Origin: Enterovibrio calviensis DSM 14347
GTDB taxonomy: Bacteria > Pseudomonadota > Gammaproteobacteria > Enterobacterales > Vibrionaceae
Assembly: GCF_000621165.1 (NCBI RefSeq)
Contig: NZ_JHZA01000024.1
Coordinates: 1-61,656, forward strand
Reading direction: 5' to 3'
DNA length: 61,656 bases
Numbering within the stretch: position 1 is the stretch's first letter; the number at the start of each line of letters is the position of its first letter. A program made the position numbers and the translations under genes. The notes beneath the pieces are model-generated. The model saw only the letters and a list, made by a program, of their open reading frames with translations. It did not search any database and was not told where the DNA came from. Positions 1 to 8,219 of this stretch are shown one piece after another.

Positions 1-4
1 TCGT

Positions 5-89
5 GGTGGGATTCCCGAGTGGCCAAAGGGATCAGACTGTAAATCTGACGGCTCCGCCTTCGAAGGTTCGAATCCTTCTCCCACCACCA
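5..89 (+). tRNA. tRNA-Tyr (anticodon GTA)
   Basis: An 85-nt tRNA with a seven-pair acceptor stem (GGTGGGA with TCCCACC), a class II long variable arm and an encoded CCA at 87-89. The anticodon GTA lies at 39-41 in the loop ACTGTAAAT, and the T loop GGTTCGAATCC follows. Length, variable arm and anticodon all fit tyrosine tRNA. A terminator follows at 96-125, so it is either a single tRNA or the last of a cluster that starts outside the window. Confidence 0.97.
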
Positions 90-95
90 TCATTC

Positions 96-125
96 AAAAA
101 GCCAGCTCTCAGAGCTGGCTTTTTC
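96..125. terminator. Bidirectional intrinsic terminator
   Basis: The stem GCCAGCTCT / AGAGCTGGC has a run of A on the left and a run of T on the right. It can therefore stop transcription from the tRNA on the plus strand and from the reductase gene on the minus strand, whose stop codon is at 143. Confidence 0.9.
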
Positions 126-142
126 GTTTCTGTTCAAGCCTG

Positions 143-1111
143 TTACTGGCCAACATTTCCTCTGCCATGAGGTGCCCAGAGATCTTGCTCCGGCCCTTTT
201 GGCACAACGCGTGTTGGGTTGATATTAGCGTGACTGTAATAGTAGTGACGCTTGATATGGTACATATCGACCGTGTCAGCGACGCCTTCAACTTGGTAGA
301 GATCCTTCAAGTATCCAAACAAATGCGGATATTGTGCGATCTGCTGACGGTTACATTTAAAATGCCCCACATACACAGGATCAAAACGCACTAGCGTGGT
401 AAACAAGCGCCAGTCTGCCTCTGTCACGTTGTCTCCAGCCAAATAACGATGGCTCGCCAAATGCGCATCAACCTTATCTAACGCAGCAAACAGATTATCG
501 AATGCTTCTTCGTAGGCGTCTTGAGTGGTTGCAAAGCCATTGCGATACACACCGTTGTTAATGTTTGGATAGATATAATCATTCCACTCATCAATGGTGT
601 GGCGAAGGGCTTCTGGGTAGAAATCTTCGGTATTGCCCGTGATGTCATTAAACGCCGTGTTGAACATGCGGATGATTTCCGATGATTCATTGCTCACTAT
701 GGTTTGGGTGTGTTTGTCCCAAAGCACTGGCACGGTGACACGGCCTGTGTAATCAGATTTTGCTTTGGTATACACCTGATGCATGAAGTTGAAACCATAC
801 AGCGCTTCTGGCTCATCAAACTGCCAACCGCTTTCCAGCATGTCTGGGCTGACGACGGACACATCAATGTGCTGCTCAAGCCCTTTGAGTTGTCTGAAAA
901 TCAGTGTCCGGTGAGCCCAAGGACAAGCCAGCGAAACATAAAGATGATAACGACCAGACTCGGCTTTAAAACCCGCCTCTCCTGTTGGCCCTGCTTCGCC
1001 GTCTGGGGTCACCCAAGAACGAAAGCCCGCATCTTCACGCACAAACTTTCCATTCGATGTTTTCGTGTCATACCAAACATCGTGCCAGACACCTTCTACT
1101 AATTTTCCCAT
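143..1111 (-). CDS. yqjG: Glutathionyl-hydroquinone reductase (YqjG family)
   Basis: A 322-aa Xi-class glutathione transferase, which reductively removes glutathione from glutathionyl-hydroquinones in the cytoplasm. The N-terminal half carries the catalytic motif LYVSLACPWAHRT with the family cysteine, then the IVSNESSEIIRM glutathione-binding region of the thioredoxin fold. The helical C-terminal domain ends with INPTRVVPKGP. Similarity to E. coli YqjG (about 328 aa) runs end to end. The ATG at 1109-1111 was chosen because GAGGAGAG lies seven bases upstream and the protein begins MGKLVEGVWHD as in E. coli; an in-frame start 30 bases further upstream lacks such a site. It is a single gene with its own terminator. 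Confidence 0.95.
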   Translation of the reverse strand: MGKLVEGVWHDVWYDTKTSNGKFVREDAGFRSWVTPDGEAGPTGEAGFKAESGRYHLYVSLACPWAHRTLIFRQLKGLEQHIDVSVVSPDMLESGWQFDEPEALYGFNFMHQVYTKAKSDYTGRVTVPVLWDKHTQTIVSNESSEIIRMFNTAFNDITGNTEDFYPEALRHTIDEWNDYIYPNINNGVYRNGFATTQDAYEEAFDNLFAALDKVDAHLASHRYLAGDNVTEADWRLFTTLVRFDPVYVGHFKCNRQQIAQYPHLFGYLKDLYQVEGVADTVDMYHIKRHYYYSHANINPTRVVPKGPEQDLWAPHGRGNVGQ

Positions 1112-1132
1112 CGTCTCTCTCCTCAATGCATT

Positions 1133-1179
1133 TATACCCAAACAACCTGAAGATGCAGGATTCAGGTTGCTTGGGTATA
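1133..1179. repeat. Dispersed palindromic repeat, copy 1
   Basis: An inverted repeat with outer arms TATACCCAA / TTGGGTATA and inner arms CAACCTGAA / TTCAGGTTG around a short loop. Related elements occur at 9489-9561 and 50555-50658, all intergenic. It lies just upstream of the reductase gene and could fold in RNA from either strand. The lack of any coding capacity and the repetition suggest a small non-autonomous element of the REP or MITE kind; that is inference. Confidence 0.75.
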
Positions 1180-1258
1180 GATTCAGTGTATTAAGTATCG
1201 GCGATCAAGTCGGCATGAAGAATTAGGCAGACTTATTCGAAAAAACTGAACAGGAAAA

Positions 1259-1287
1259 CGAAAAAGCCCTCTAACGTGAGAGGGCTT
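1259..1287 (-). terminator. Intrinsic terminator of the small lipoprotein gene
   Basis: The stem AAGCCCTCT / AGAGGGCTT is followed, on the minus strand, by a T run. It lies 29 bases past the stop codon of the lipoprotein gene at 1316. Confidence 0.88.
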
Positions 1288-1315
1288 GGTTCAGAGAATT
1301 AACGTGATTGATAGC

Positions 1316-1744
1316 TTAAGAGCGTCCGCCCAGCATGCTGATATTGAAGGTCACGTTTCGTGCAGCACTGCCGTCTGGATAGGTTTCTTGGATTTCAATT
1401 TCGTCGTCGTTAATGGCAAATCGAATGGTTGGGTCTTGGGCTTGATCTCGCCATCTCCCATCGTTTTGCGCCCAAATTGCACGCTTCCTATCAACTTTGC
1501 AGCGAACATGCCATTTGTTCCCATCATCAGGTCGCGTATACGACATGTAGAAGATATCGCGCTCTGTTTCTGCTTCTTTGACGACTTTATCTGTCGTCAT
1601 GATAGTCGGGCTTTTCCCTTTAATGGCAGCAAGGCTTGCTTTACAAATTTGCTCCGTCGTGAAGTCACCGTATTCGCTACACCCCACCAAGAGAACCAAA
1701 GCCGATGACACCATTGCCGTTTTGATCAGCTTGAACATTTTCAT
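1316..1744 (-). CDS. Small hypothetical lipoprotein
   Basis: A 142-aa protein with an N-terminal lipoprotein signal (positively charged MKMFKLIK, a hydrophobic stretch, then the lipobox LLVGC with the lipidated cysteine near residue 22). The mature part has two further cysteines (QICKAS and WHVRCKVD), which could form a disulfide in the periplasm, and a soluble beta-rich look. I do not recognise the family; Vibrionaceae carry similar unnamed lipoproteins. AGGAG lies nine bases before the ATG. It is divergent from xthA and has its own terminator. Confidence 0.82.
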   Translation of the reverse strand: MKMFKLIKTAMVSSALVLLVGCSEYGDFTTEQICKASLAAIKGKSPTIMTTDKVVKEAETERDIFYMSYTRPDDGNKWHVRCKVDRKRAIWAQNDGRWRDQAQDPTIRFAINDDEIEIQETYPDGSAARNVTFNISMLGGRS

Positions 1745-1955
1745 GAAAGGCGCTCCTACTCTTCGTAAAATACAGACAACGTCTTGATTGCCAATAACAA
1801 TGTTTAACTACAGCATAGTTGCAAATATAAGACTCTGCGTTGTAAGGCATTTCCGAGTTTTTTATCGAGAGCCTTTACGCAACAATTCAGAACTGAGATC
1901 GGGTACACTAAGCCTACGCTCGACGGTTTTCACAGATAGAGAGAAGCACAACAAC

Positions 1956-2762
1956 ATGAAAGTCATCTCATTCAATATCAATGGCCTACGCGCCCGCCTT
2001 CATCAGCTTCAAGCATTAATCGAAAAACATCAGCCTGATGTGATTGGCTTGCAAGAGATTAAAGTACACGACGAAGCCTTCCCGCTAGCTGACGTCGAAG
2101 CCATGGGTTACAAGGTGTATCACCACGGCCAAAAAGCACACTACGGTGTCGCAATGTTATGTAAACAAGAGCCTGTGAGTGTTCAGAAAGGCTTCCCTAC
2201 CGATGATGAAGACGCTCAACGCCGCATGATCATGGCGACGTTCAAGCAAGAAGATGGCAGTGAAGTGACCGTGCTAAATGGCTACTTCCCGCAAGGTGAG
2301 AATATTGCTCACGAAACCAAGTACCCTGCGAAGATCAAATTCTACAAAGACTTGATGACCTATCTCAACGATGCACACACAAATGATCAAAACGTGATCG
2401 TGATGGGTGACATTAATATCAGCCCTATCGATCTTGATATCGGTATTGGCGAGGTCAACCGCAAACGCTGGCTGAAAACCGGTAAGTGCTCATTCCAACC
2501 CGAAGAGCGTCAAATGCTGGCCACCTTGATGGACTGGGGTTTTGTGGATACCTTCCGCCAGCAATTCCCAGATGCTGACGATAAGTATTCGTGGTTTGAT
2601 TACCGCTCACGCGGCTTTGACGACAACCGCGGTCTGCGCATTGACGTGGTACTCGCCACAGCACCGTTAGCGGCGAAATGTGTGGATACAGGCATTGACT
2701 ACGAACTGCGTGGCATTGAAAAGCCGTCAGATCACGCGCCAATTTGGGCGGAATTCAGATAG
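1956..2762 (+). CDS. xthA: Exodeoxyribonuclease III
   Basis: A 268-aa AP endonuclease and 3'-5' exonuclease of base excision repair, the same length as E. coli XthA. Metal and catalytic residues of the endonuclease/exonuclease/phosphatase fold are visible: N7 (SFNINGLRA), E34 (GLQEIKVH), the GDINISP motif with catalytic D and [12 protein letters not shown], and the terminal SDHAP motif with D and H. The ATG at 1956 follows an AGAGAG site and matches the E. coli N-terminus [14 protein letters not shown]; the longer upstream reading frame is not supported. It is single, ending before a shared terminator. Confidence 0.97.
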   Translation: MKVISFNINGLRARLHQLQALIEKHQPDVIGLQEIKVHDEAFPLADVEAMGYKVYHHGQKAHYGVAMLCKQEPVSVQKGFPTDDEDAQRRMIMATFKQEDGSEVTVLNGYFPQGENIAHETKYPAKIKFYKDLMTYLNDAHTNDQNVIVMGDINISPIDLDIGIGEVNRKRWLKTGKCSFQPEERQMLATLMDWGFVDTFRQQFPDADDKYSWFDYRSRGFDDNRGLRIDVVLATAPLAAKCVDTGIDYELRGIEKPSDHAPIWAEFR

Positions 2763-2770
2763 AGAAGGAC

Positions 2771-2800
2771 CGAGGAAGAGTGGGTCCTAGGTCCTAGGGA
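2771..2800 (+). repeat. Post-stop repeat motif, copy 1
   Basis: Directly after the xthA stop codon comes CGAGGAAGAG, then GGGTCCTAGGTCCTAGGG, in which GTCCTAG is duplicated in tandem. A related string lies after the hisM stop (2884-2921, minus strand) and after the photolyase stop (27922-27946, minus strand), always reading in the direction of the gene just ended. Confidence 0.5.
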
Positions 2801-2832
2801 ACAGCGAAGCCTCAACCTCAAAAGTCAGAAAT

Positions 2833-2860
2833 AAAAAACCGCCATTCAAGGCGGTTTTTT
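2833..2860. terminator. Bidirectional intrinsic terminator between xthA and the his-type operon
   Basis: AAAAAACCGCC / GGCGGTTTTTT with a short ATTCAA loop. It serves xthA on the plus strand and the ABC importer operon on the minus strand. Confidence 0.92.
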
Positions 2861-2883
2861 TATGCTTTTGATCTTTTTCTCTT

Positions 2884-2921
2884 CCTAGGACCTGCTTTTC
2901 CTCGCACCTGCTTTTCCTCGC
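2884..2921 (-). repeat. Post-stop repeat motif, copy 2 (tandem)
   Basis: Read on the minus strand after the hisM stop codon, the unit GCGAGGAAAAGCAGGT occurs twice in tandem and ends in CCTAGG. It matches the strings after xthA and after the photolyase gene in arrangement and core sequence. Confidence 0.55.
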
Positions 2922-2936
2922 AACTAAATTCCGCTC

Positions 2937-3659
2937 TTAGCTCTCCAACGGTCTCAGGTGTCTGTGCCAGCGGTGCTCTAGACGCTTAAAGCCATAAACG
3001 ATGGTAAAAGTCAGGCATAGGTAGATACCCGCGACAAACAAGAACGCATCAAACGGTGCATAGAAACGTGCGTAGATGTCTCGTGCTGCGCCTGTCAGGT
3101 CAATGATAGTCACGACAGAGGCAATGGAACTCGCATGCAGCATGAAGATCACTTCGTTACTGTAAGCCGGTAATGCACGACGAAATGATGATGGCAGGAT
3201 AATGCGGCGCAAAATCGTAAAGCGTGACATACCATACGCCACGCCGGCTTCAATTTCGCCACGCGGCGTTGCCATCATCGCACCGCGTAAAATCTCAGTG
3301 GTATAAGCAGCTGTATTCAGCACAAACGCAATCAAGCAAGGGTAGAACGCGTCTTCAACGATAGCCCAAAACATGGACTGCTGAATGCCTTCTATCGTCG
3401 CCACACCGTAATAGATCAGATACAACTGAATAAGCAGTGGTGTACCACGGAAGATGTACACATAGACCCAAACAGGACGGTTAATCCAAGGGTTTTTCGA
3501 GGTTCTTGCGACCGCTAACGGCACAGATAAAATCATGCCGAGAAACAGGGAAAGTACCACCAATTGAACGGTCATCGTCAAACCACTCCAGTAATGGAGA
3601 ATGGTCGTTGAAGTGAAAATCTCGTTCTGGTCTAGAAACGCGTATATTGATTCTAACAT
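2937..3659 (-). CDS. hisM: Amino acid ABC transporter permease, HisM/AotM type
   Basis: A 240-aa inner-membrane permease with about five membrane segments and the family EAA loop (RGEIEAGVAYGMSRFTILRRIILP), which docks on the ATPase. The strings YIFRGTPLLIQL, NTAAYTTEILRGA and RRALPAYSNEVIFMLHASS are close to HisM of enterobacteria and AotM of Pseudomonas, which import histidine, arginine, ornithine and lysine; ArtM is a more distant option. GGGAGAG precedes the ATG. It is last in the operon, 11 bases after hisQ, and pairs with it as the membrane heterodimer. The substrate is inferred from family. Confidence 0.9.
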   Translation of the reverse strand: MLESIYAFLDQNEIFTSTTILHYWSGLTMTVQLVVLSLFLGMILSVPLAVARTSKNPWINRPVWVYVYIFRGTPLLIQLYLIYYGVATIEGIQQSMFWAIVEDAFYPCLIAFVLNTAAYTTEILRGAMMATPRGEIEAGVAYGMSRFTILRRIILPSSFRRALPAYSNEVIFMLHASSIASVVTIIDLTGAARDIYARFYAPFDAFLFVAGIYLCLTFTIVYGFKRLEHRWHRHLRPLES

Positions 3660-3670
3660 TCTGACTCTCC

Positions 3671-4372
3671 CTAGCCTCTTACCACACCCGCACTGAACTT
3701 ACGTTCAAGTCGCTTTAGGCCAAGCTCCGATACAGACGTGATCAGCAAGTACACCATCGCGACTGGAATGAAGAATTTAAACGGTTCGTTCACCGCCCCA
3801 GCGGCTTCTTTTGCTAAGCGCGTCATGTCAGCTAAGCCAATCACAGATACCAGTGCCGTGGTTTTAACCAATACCAGCCAGTTATTACCAATACCTGGCA
3901 ATGCATGGCGCATCATCTGCGGAAACATGATTCGACGAAACACCATCCAATTACTCATGCCATACGCAGTACCGGCTTCTAGCTGACCACGGTCAACCGC
4001 GAGGAATGCGCCGCGGAACGTTTCCGCCATGTACGCACCAAAGATGAAACCAATGGTCGACACACCCGCAGTGAACTCATCGACATTAAAGAAAACATCG
4101 ATTTCATAGCTGTCATAGAGCCAATCAGAGAAGTTGTTGAGCATGATCTGAACGCCGAAGAAAATCAGCAACATCAGAACCAAGTCGGGCACGCCGCGCA
4201 CCACGGTGGAATACACCGTTGCTGCGCCACGCGCTAAACGATTATTTGAAAGTCGGGCCATCGCTGTGACCAAACCGAGCAGCAATGCGATCACTGCTGA
4301 GAGCACCGCCAGTTCAACGGTAAGAATTGCGCCCATAAATATGGAAGGGCCATAACCATGCAGATCTAACAT
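3671..4372 (-). CDS. hisQ: Amino acid ABC transporter permease, HisQ/AotQ type
   Basis: A 233-aa permease and partner of HisM. It starts MLDLHGYGPSIFMGAILTVE, as HisQ proteins do, has membrane segments through the length, and carries the EAA loop around RGQLEAGTAYGMSNWMVFRRIMFP. VVRGVPDLVLMLLIFFG matches the conserved RGxPxLVxxxLxFFG region of polar amino acid permeases. A very strong ribosome site (AGGAGGTAAAGG) sits against the ATG. It is separated from the binding-protein gene by 162 bases that hold a stem-loop. Confidence 0.9.
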   Translation of the reverse strand: MLDLHGYGPSIFMGAILTVELAVLSAVIALLLGLVTAMARLSNNRLARGAATVYSTVVRGVPDLVLMLLIFFGVQIMLNNFSDWLYDSYEIDVFFNVDEFTAGVSTIGFIFGAYMAETFRGAFLAVDRGQLEAGTAYGMSNWMVFRRIMFPQMMRHALPGIGNNWLVLVKTTALVSVIGLADMTRLAKEAAGAVNEPFKFFIPVAMVYLLITSVSELGLKRLERKFSAGVVRG

Positions 4373-4418
4373 CCTTTACCTCCTGCACGTAGAAACCGAT
4401 TTCGATAGTCATCGGTCG

Positions 4419-4443
4419 AAAGGGAGCACATCCCGCTCCCTTT
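4419..4443 (-). other. Intercistronic stem-loop between hisJ and hisQ
   Basis: A perfect nine-pair stem AAAGGGAGC / GCTCCCTTT with a seven-base loop. On the minus strand no T run follows, so it is more likely an mRNA-stabilising or processing structure than a terminator. In Salmonella a REP hairpin at the equivalent place keeps HisJ in excess over HisQMP; the same role is inferred here. Confidence 0.7.
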
Positions 4444-4534
4444 GGAGCGCTATGTATATCAGTGACATACAAGGTGTTGCTTAAACATGAGGGCGAGCAT
4501 TCTACCTAGAACACCCACCCTCAATGACGAGCAA

Positions 4535-5299
4535 TTACATTTTGATGTCGTACTTGAAGTACTTGTTCATGATCTCGTCGTACGTACCGTTGGCTTTCAC
4601 TTCGTCTAGCGAGGTGTTGAAGATAGCAAGTAGGTCTTTGTCACGCTTACGCATTGCAGCACCTACGCCACCACCCAGTTGGATATTTTCGCCAACTGTT
4701 TTGAAATCGGCGCCGTCAGATGCACCCAAAATCGCAGCTTCACCCACAGGGAAATCAATCAGAACCAAATCAAGACGACCGCCTTGAAGATCCAGAACCA
4801 AGTCATCACCTGTTGTGTAACGCTTGATTTCAGCCACTTTGCCAAAGGTATCTGTAGCGTGGTTGTCTTGGATCGTACCGCGTTGAACACCAATGCGTTT
4901 GCCAGCTAGAGAAGCCACATTACTTGGGTCAAGGGTAGACGCTTTTGGCGCAAAGTAACCGCTTGGCGTGTTGTAGTAAGGCTTAGTAAATGCAACCTGC
5001 TTCGCACGCTCTTCAGTGATAGACATTGAAGAGAAAATCACGTCATATTTACGTGCTTTTAGGCCCGGAATAATGCCGTCCCACGCTTGAACCACCCAGC
5101 TACAGTTCAGCTTGGCGTTTTCACATACCGCATTACCGAGATCCACTTCGAAACCCGTCAGTGTGCCGTCAGGTGCTTTATATTCGAAAGGTTCATAAGG
5201 TACGTCCACAGCGATGCGCACATCTTTCCATTCTTTGGCTTGAACAGCTGTCGCACCAAGTGCAGCAGTAACAGCTACAGCAACTAACCATTTTTTCAT
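4535..5299 (-). CDS. hisJ: Periplasmic amino acid-binding protein, HisJ/ArgT/AotJ type
   Basis: A 254-aa secreted binding protein that hands basic amino acids to the HisQMP membrane complex. The signal peptide MKKWLVAVAVTAALGATAVQA ends at AQA-type cleavage before KEWKDVRIAVD. The mature protein has the family strings YEPFEYKAPDGTLTGFEVDLGNAVC, IIPGLKARKYDVIFSSMSITEERAKQVAFTKPYY and GKRIGVQRGTIQ, all lobes of the bilobed type II fold. AAGGAGA lies seven bases before the ATG. It lies between hisP and hisQ in one direction. Confidence 0.92.
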   Translation of the reverse strand: MKKWLVAVAVTAALGATAVQAKEWKDVRIAVDVPYEPFEYKAPDGTLTGFEVDLGNAVCENAKLNCSWVVQAWDGIIPGLKARKYDVIFSSMSITEERAKQVAFTKPYYNTPSGYFAPKASTLDPSNVASLAGKRIGVQRGTIQDNHATDTFGKVAEIKRYTTGDDLVLDLQGGRLDLVLIDFPVGEAAILGASDGADFKTVGENIQLGGGVGAAMRKRDKDLLAIFNTSLDEVKANGTYDEIMNKYFKYDIKM

Positions 5300-5376
5300 C
5301 TTTCTGTCTCCTTATGGATATTTGAACCAGATGGCGAACAATCCTTTTCCATCTGCCGAATATGCGTAGCTACGCG

Positions 5377-5425
5377 TTAATAAATTGAAGAACGTTAGTA
5401 AATTGAGGCTCTAGTAAATTGAAGA
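5377..5425 (-). repeat. Short direct repeats of the hisP 3' end
   Basis: On the minus strand the last codons of hisP (TTCTTCAATTTACTAG) are followed within 45 bases by two near copies, CCTCAATTTACTAACG and TTCTTCAATTTATTAACG. Each copy repeats the C-terminal SIY codons and a stop-like triplet, so the end of the gene appears to have been duplicated in tandem. Confidence 0.6.
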
Positions 5426-6181
5426 AATAAACTGTTTCAGACGTTCTGATTCAGGCGAGGTGAAGAGTTTTTCAGGGTCACCCTGCTCTTCCACTCTGCC
5501 CTGATGCAAAAACATCACGTGATTAGACACGTCACGAGCGAACGCCATCTCGTGGGTTACCACAAGCATAGTACGTCCTTCTTCTGCGAGGATTTTCATC
5601 ACGTTGAGCACTTCACCGACCAATTCTGGGTCAAGTGCTGAGGTAGGCTCGTCGAACAAAAGGGCTTCAGGTTCTACAGCCAACGCTCGCGCTATCGCGG
5701 CACGCTGTTGCTGCCCACCAGAGAGATGGCCAGGATAGTAGTCTCGACGTTCATAAAGACCAACACGCTGCAGATAGGCTTCTGCGCGCTCAATGGCTTC
5801 AGCTTTAGGCACACCTAAGACATGAATAGGTGCTTCGATGACATTCTCCATCACCGTCATGTGTGACCACAGGTTGAAACCTTGGAACACCATGGCTAAT
5901 CGAGAACGAATGCGTTGGACTTGTTTTTCACTGACAGGAACGGCTTCACCACCTCGACCGTTCTTCATTTCAATCAACTCACCATTGACCCAGATTTCAC
6001 CACTGGTTGGCGTTTCGAGAAGATTGATGCAACGAAGGAACGTACTCTTACCTGAGCCAGAGGAGCCAATGATGGAAATCACATCGCCACGATGTGCATC
6101 CAGAGAAATTCCCTTTAATACTTCATGTTGACCAAACGTTTTGTGTAGGTCTTTGATTTGCAGCGCTACTGCTTCCGTCAT
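5411..6181 (-). CDS. hisP: Amino acid ABC transporter ATPase, HisP/AotP type
   Basis: A 257-aa ATPase, first gene of the hisPJQM-type operon. Walker A GSSGSGKST (about residues 40-48), Q loop MVFQGFNLW, signature LSGGQQQR, Walker B ALLFDEPTSALDPE and the switch histidine in VVTHEMAF are all intact. The insertion around GRGGEAVPVSEKQVQRIRS is typical of the HisP group. The ATG at 6181 was chosen over one 18 bases upstream because CAGGAGT lies seven bases before it and the length then equals HisP. It powers import together with HisQM in the inner membrane. Confidence 0.93.
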   Translation of the reverse strand: MTEAVALQIKDLHKTFGQHEVLKGISLDAHRGDVISIIGSSGSGKSTFLRCINLLETPTSGEIWVNGELIEMKNGRGGEAVPVSEKQVQRIRSRLAMVFQGFNLWSHMTVMENVIEAPIHVLGVPKAEAIERAEAYLQRVGLYERRDYYPGHLSGGQQQRAAIARALAVEPEALLFDEPTSALDPELVGEVLNVMKILAEEGRTMLVVTHEMAFARDVSNHVMFLHQGRVEEQGDPEKLFTSPESERLKQFISSIY

Positions 6182-6564
6182 GCGCTTGACTCCTGTCATT
6201 CTGTTAGCACGTCGCTTTTAATACTGTAGCGCTTGGTTCCTATGTTGACATCGCCTATTAATCAATGAGTAATAGACGAACACTAACAAAAAGGGCGAGC
6301 TCGGCGGTTCCATTGACAATCTTGCCATTTTCACCCGTGCTACAACACAATCCACTACTTAAGCTCGTTTCTGTGAAAATAACACCCATTAGTTCCAACA
6401 GCAACAATTTGTTAACCTTTAAGTCAGTAAAAAATAAGTCATTTAAAGTGCATAAATAAACAGAGCGCCAATTTGCTATGAGATCGATCTCATTGCTGGC
6501 TCGCGACGGTTAGTGTAGGGTGTATTTCGATAGAATATTCTTATATTTCAACATCGAGAGAACT
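6182..6564. other. Divergent promoter region of the his-type operon and the solute-binding protein gene
   Basis: 383 bases between two divergent genes. It is AT-rich toward the middle. I find no convincing ArgR box, riboswitch or terminator, and no supported small ORF. Confidence 0.5.
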
Positions 6565-8211
6565 ATGCTTCCCCGCTTGCTGACACTGTGTCTTGCGCTA
6601 GTCTCTTTTGCAGGCATGGCGACGACCCATACGCTCACCATTATTCCTGAGTTATCGAATGGGTTTGTGCAGAACTACAACCCTTTTCGCACGGATAAGC
6701 TGGCGACAACCCGAGATTTCATCTTCGAACCGCTAATGGTTTTTGAGGACGATATCGTTCATTTTCGCTTGGCCGAAAGCTATTCCTTATCTTCTGATCT
6801 TAAAGGCATTACTCTCAAACTGAGAGAGGGCATTCAATGGTCAGACGGTACTCCGTTCTCTGCAGACGACGTGAAGTTCAGTTTATCGTTACTCAAAAAT
6901 GAGCCCGAATTGGATTACAATTCACTTGGGAAGTGGATCGAACGTGTCGAAAAACGTGGTAAAAATGAGGTGTACGTCTCGTTAACCAACCCGAACGCAC
7001 AAATTGCACTGCAACTACAGGAAGCCATTATTGTTCCCGCTCACCAATGGCGCAAAGTGAAAGATAAACGTTACTTCCTCAATGCGTTCCCCATTGGCAC
7101 AGGCCCATTTACTTACATCAAGGCGTTTAGTAGCAACAATATCGTTCAGTGCCGCAACCCCTATTATTGGCAGCAAGATGAGTTAAACGTAGACTGCATT
7201 CGCTATCCGCAGGTTCGCAGCAACGACGAGCTTATCTCCCGCCTAAGCAATGGTGAATTTGATTGGGCCAGCGCCTTTATTCCTGATATTGAACGCAACT
7301 ATGCGTCCTACTCACCTGACTATCGTTATGACTTTAAAGCGTCCACCATTGTCAGCCTATTGTTTAACTTCGATCACCCCAATCCTGAAACGAGAAAAGT
7401 GATTCAAGACGTGAGGTTCCGCCGAGCCATTTCCATGAGCCTTGCCCGTGAATTGTTGATTGACGTAGCGGTATTTGGCCAAGGTGAGATAGCCGCATTT
7501 GCTAGCGGCTTAGAACCAAGATTTGAAGATTGGATAAGCCCATCAGCAGCAGAACAACACCTTTACTACATTCGCTTCCACCCAAAAGCAGCAAATCGAT
7601 TGCTGGATGAAATGGGTCTCGTTGATAAGGATGGTGATGGCTTTCGCGAACTGCCTTCTGGCGAGCCTCTATCATTAAGCTTGATAAGCCCGTCTGGATG
7701 GAGTGATTTCGTGTCTGCCGCGAATGTTTCCGCTGAAATGTTATCGGCAGTGGGTATTAACGTAGAGAGCCAAAGTGTCCCCTTTTCTCGCTATGAGCAA
7801 TTGATGGCGAAGGGTAGCTATGACATGAGCATCACAAACTATTTTTCAGGCTCTACCCCTTACCGTTACTTAGATTCAGCGTTTAATAGCCGAAACCAAA
7901 CCCCAAGTGATCCGCGTTTTGCAAAGCATTATTATCGTGATGAAGGCATTGATAAATTACTGAATGACTACTTACTGACATCAGATAAGAAAGCCCAGAA
8001 GGCGATCATCAATCAGCTTCATTTACGCATTTCAAAACAGCAGATCACCGTTCCCCTCTATTACAAGTTGGAAACGGTTGAATTTACCACATCACGGTTT
8101 AAAGGCTGGCGAATGCAAGAAGATGGTTCACCGAACGTCCCCCCTATTTGGTACACCGAAAGAGCGAGACTAATACAGTTATTGGCGTTAGAACCTATCG
8201 ACAGCCTTTAA
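6565..8211 (+). CDS. Orphan extracellular solute-binding protein, family 5
   Basis: A 548-aa periplasmic binding protein of the oligopeptide/dipeptide/oligosaccharide group (SBP family 5). The signal peptide MLPRLLTLCLALVSFAGMA is followed by TTHTLTIIPE. Family landmarks are LKLREGIQWSDGTPFSADDVKFSL, the GTGPFTY segment, DVRFRRAISMSLARELL and ANRLLDEMG. The string NYFSGSTPYRYLDSAFNSR recalls binding proteins for chito- or cello-oligosaccharides, but the ligand cannot be read from sequence. The ATG was chosen for the GAGAG site and for a clean signal peptide. No permease or ATPase gene lies beside it, so it must use a distant transporter or act as a sensor. It ends eight bases from the converging TPR gene. 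Confidence 0.85.
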   Translation: MLPRLLTLCLALVSFAGMATTHTLTIIPELSNGFVQNYNPFRTDKLATTRDFIFEPLMVFEDDIVHFRLAESYSLSSDLKGITLKLREGIQWSDGTPFSADDVKFSLSLLKNEPELDYNSLGKWIERVEKRGKNEVYVSLTNPNAQIALQLQEAIIVPAHQWRKVKDKRYFLNAFPIGTGPFTYIKAFSSNNIVQCRNPYYWQQDELNVDCIRYPQVRSNDELISRLSNGEFDWASAFIPDIERNYASYSPDYRYDFKASTIVSLLFNFDHPNPETRKVIQDVRFRRAISMSLARELLIDVAVFGQGEIAAFASGLEPRFEDWISPSAAEQHLYYIRFHPKAANRLLDEMGLVDKDGDGFRELPSGEPLSLSLISPSGWSDFVSAANVSAEMLSAVGINVESQSVPFSRYEQLMAKGSYDMSITNYFSGSTPYRYLDSAFNSRNQTPSDPRFAKHYYRDEGIDKLLNDYLLTSDKKAQKAIINQLHLRISKQQITVPLYYKLETVEFTTSRFKGWRMQEDGSPNVPPIWYTERARLIQLLALEPIDSL

Positions 8212-8219
8212 CTCATTAC

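Noticed and set aside
6182-6564. Possible ArgR box upstream of hisP
   Set aside because: TGCATAAATAAA near 6450 resembles only half of an ARG box, and no second half or tandem box is present.
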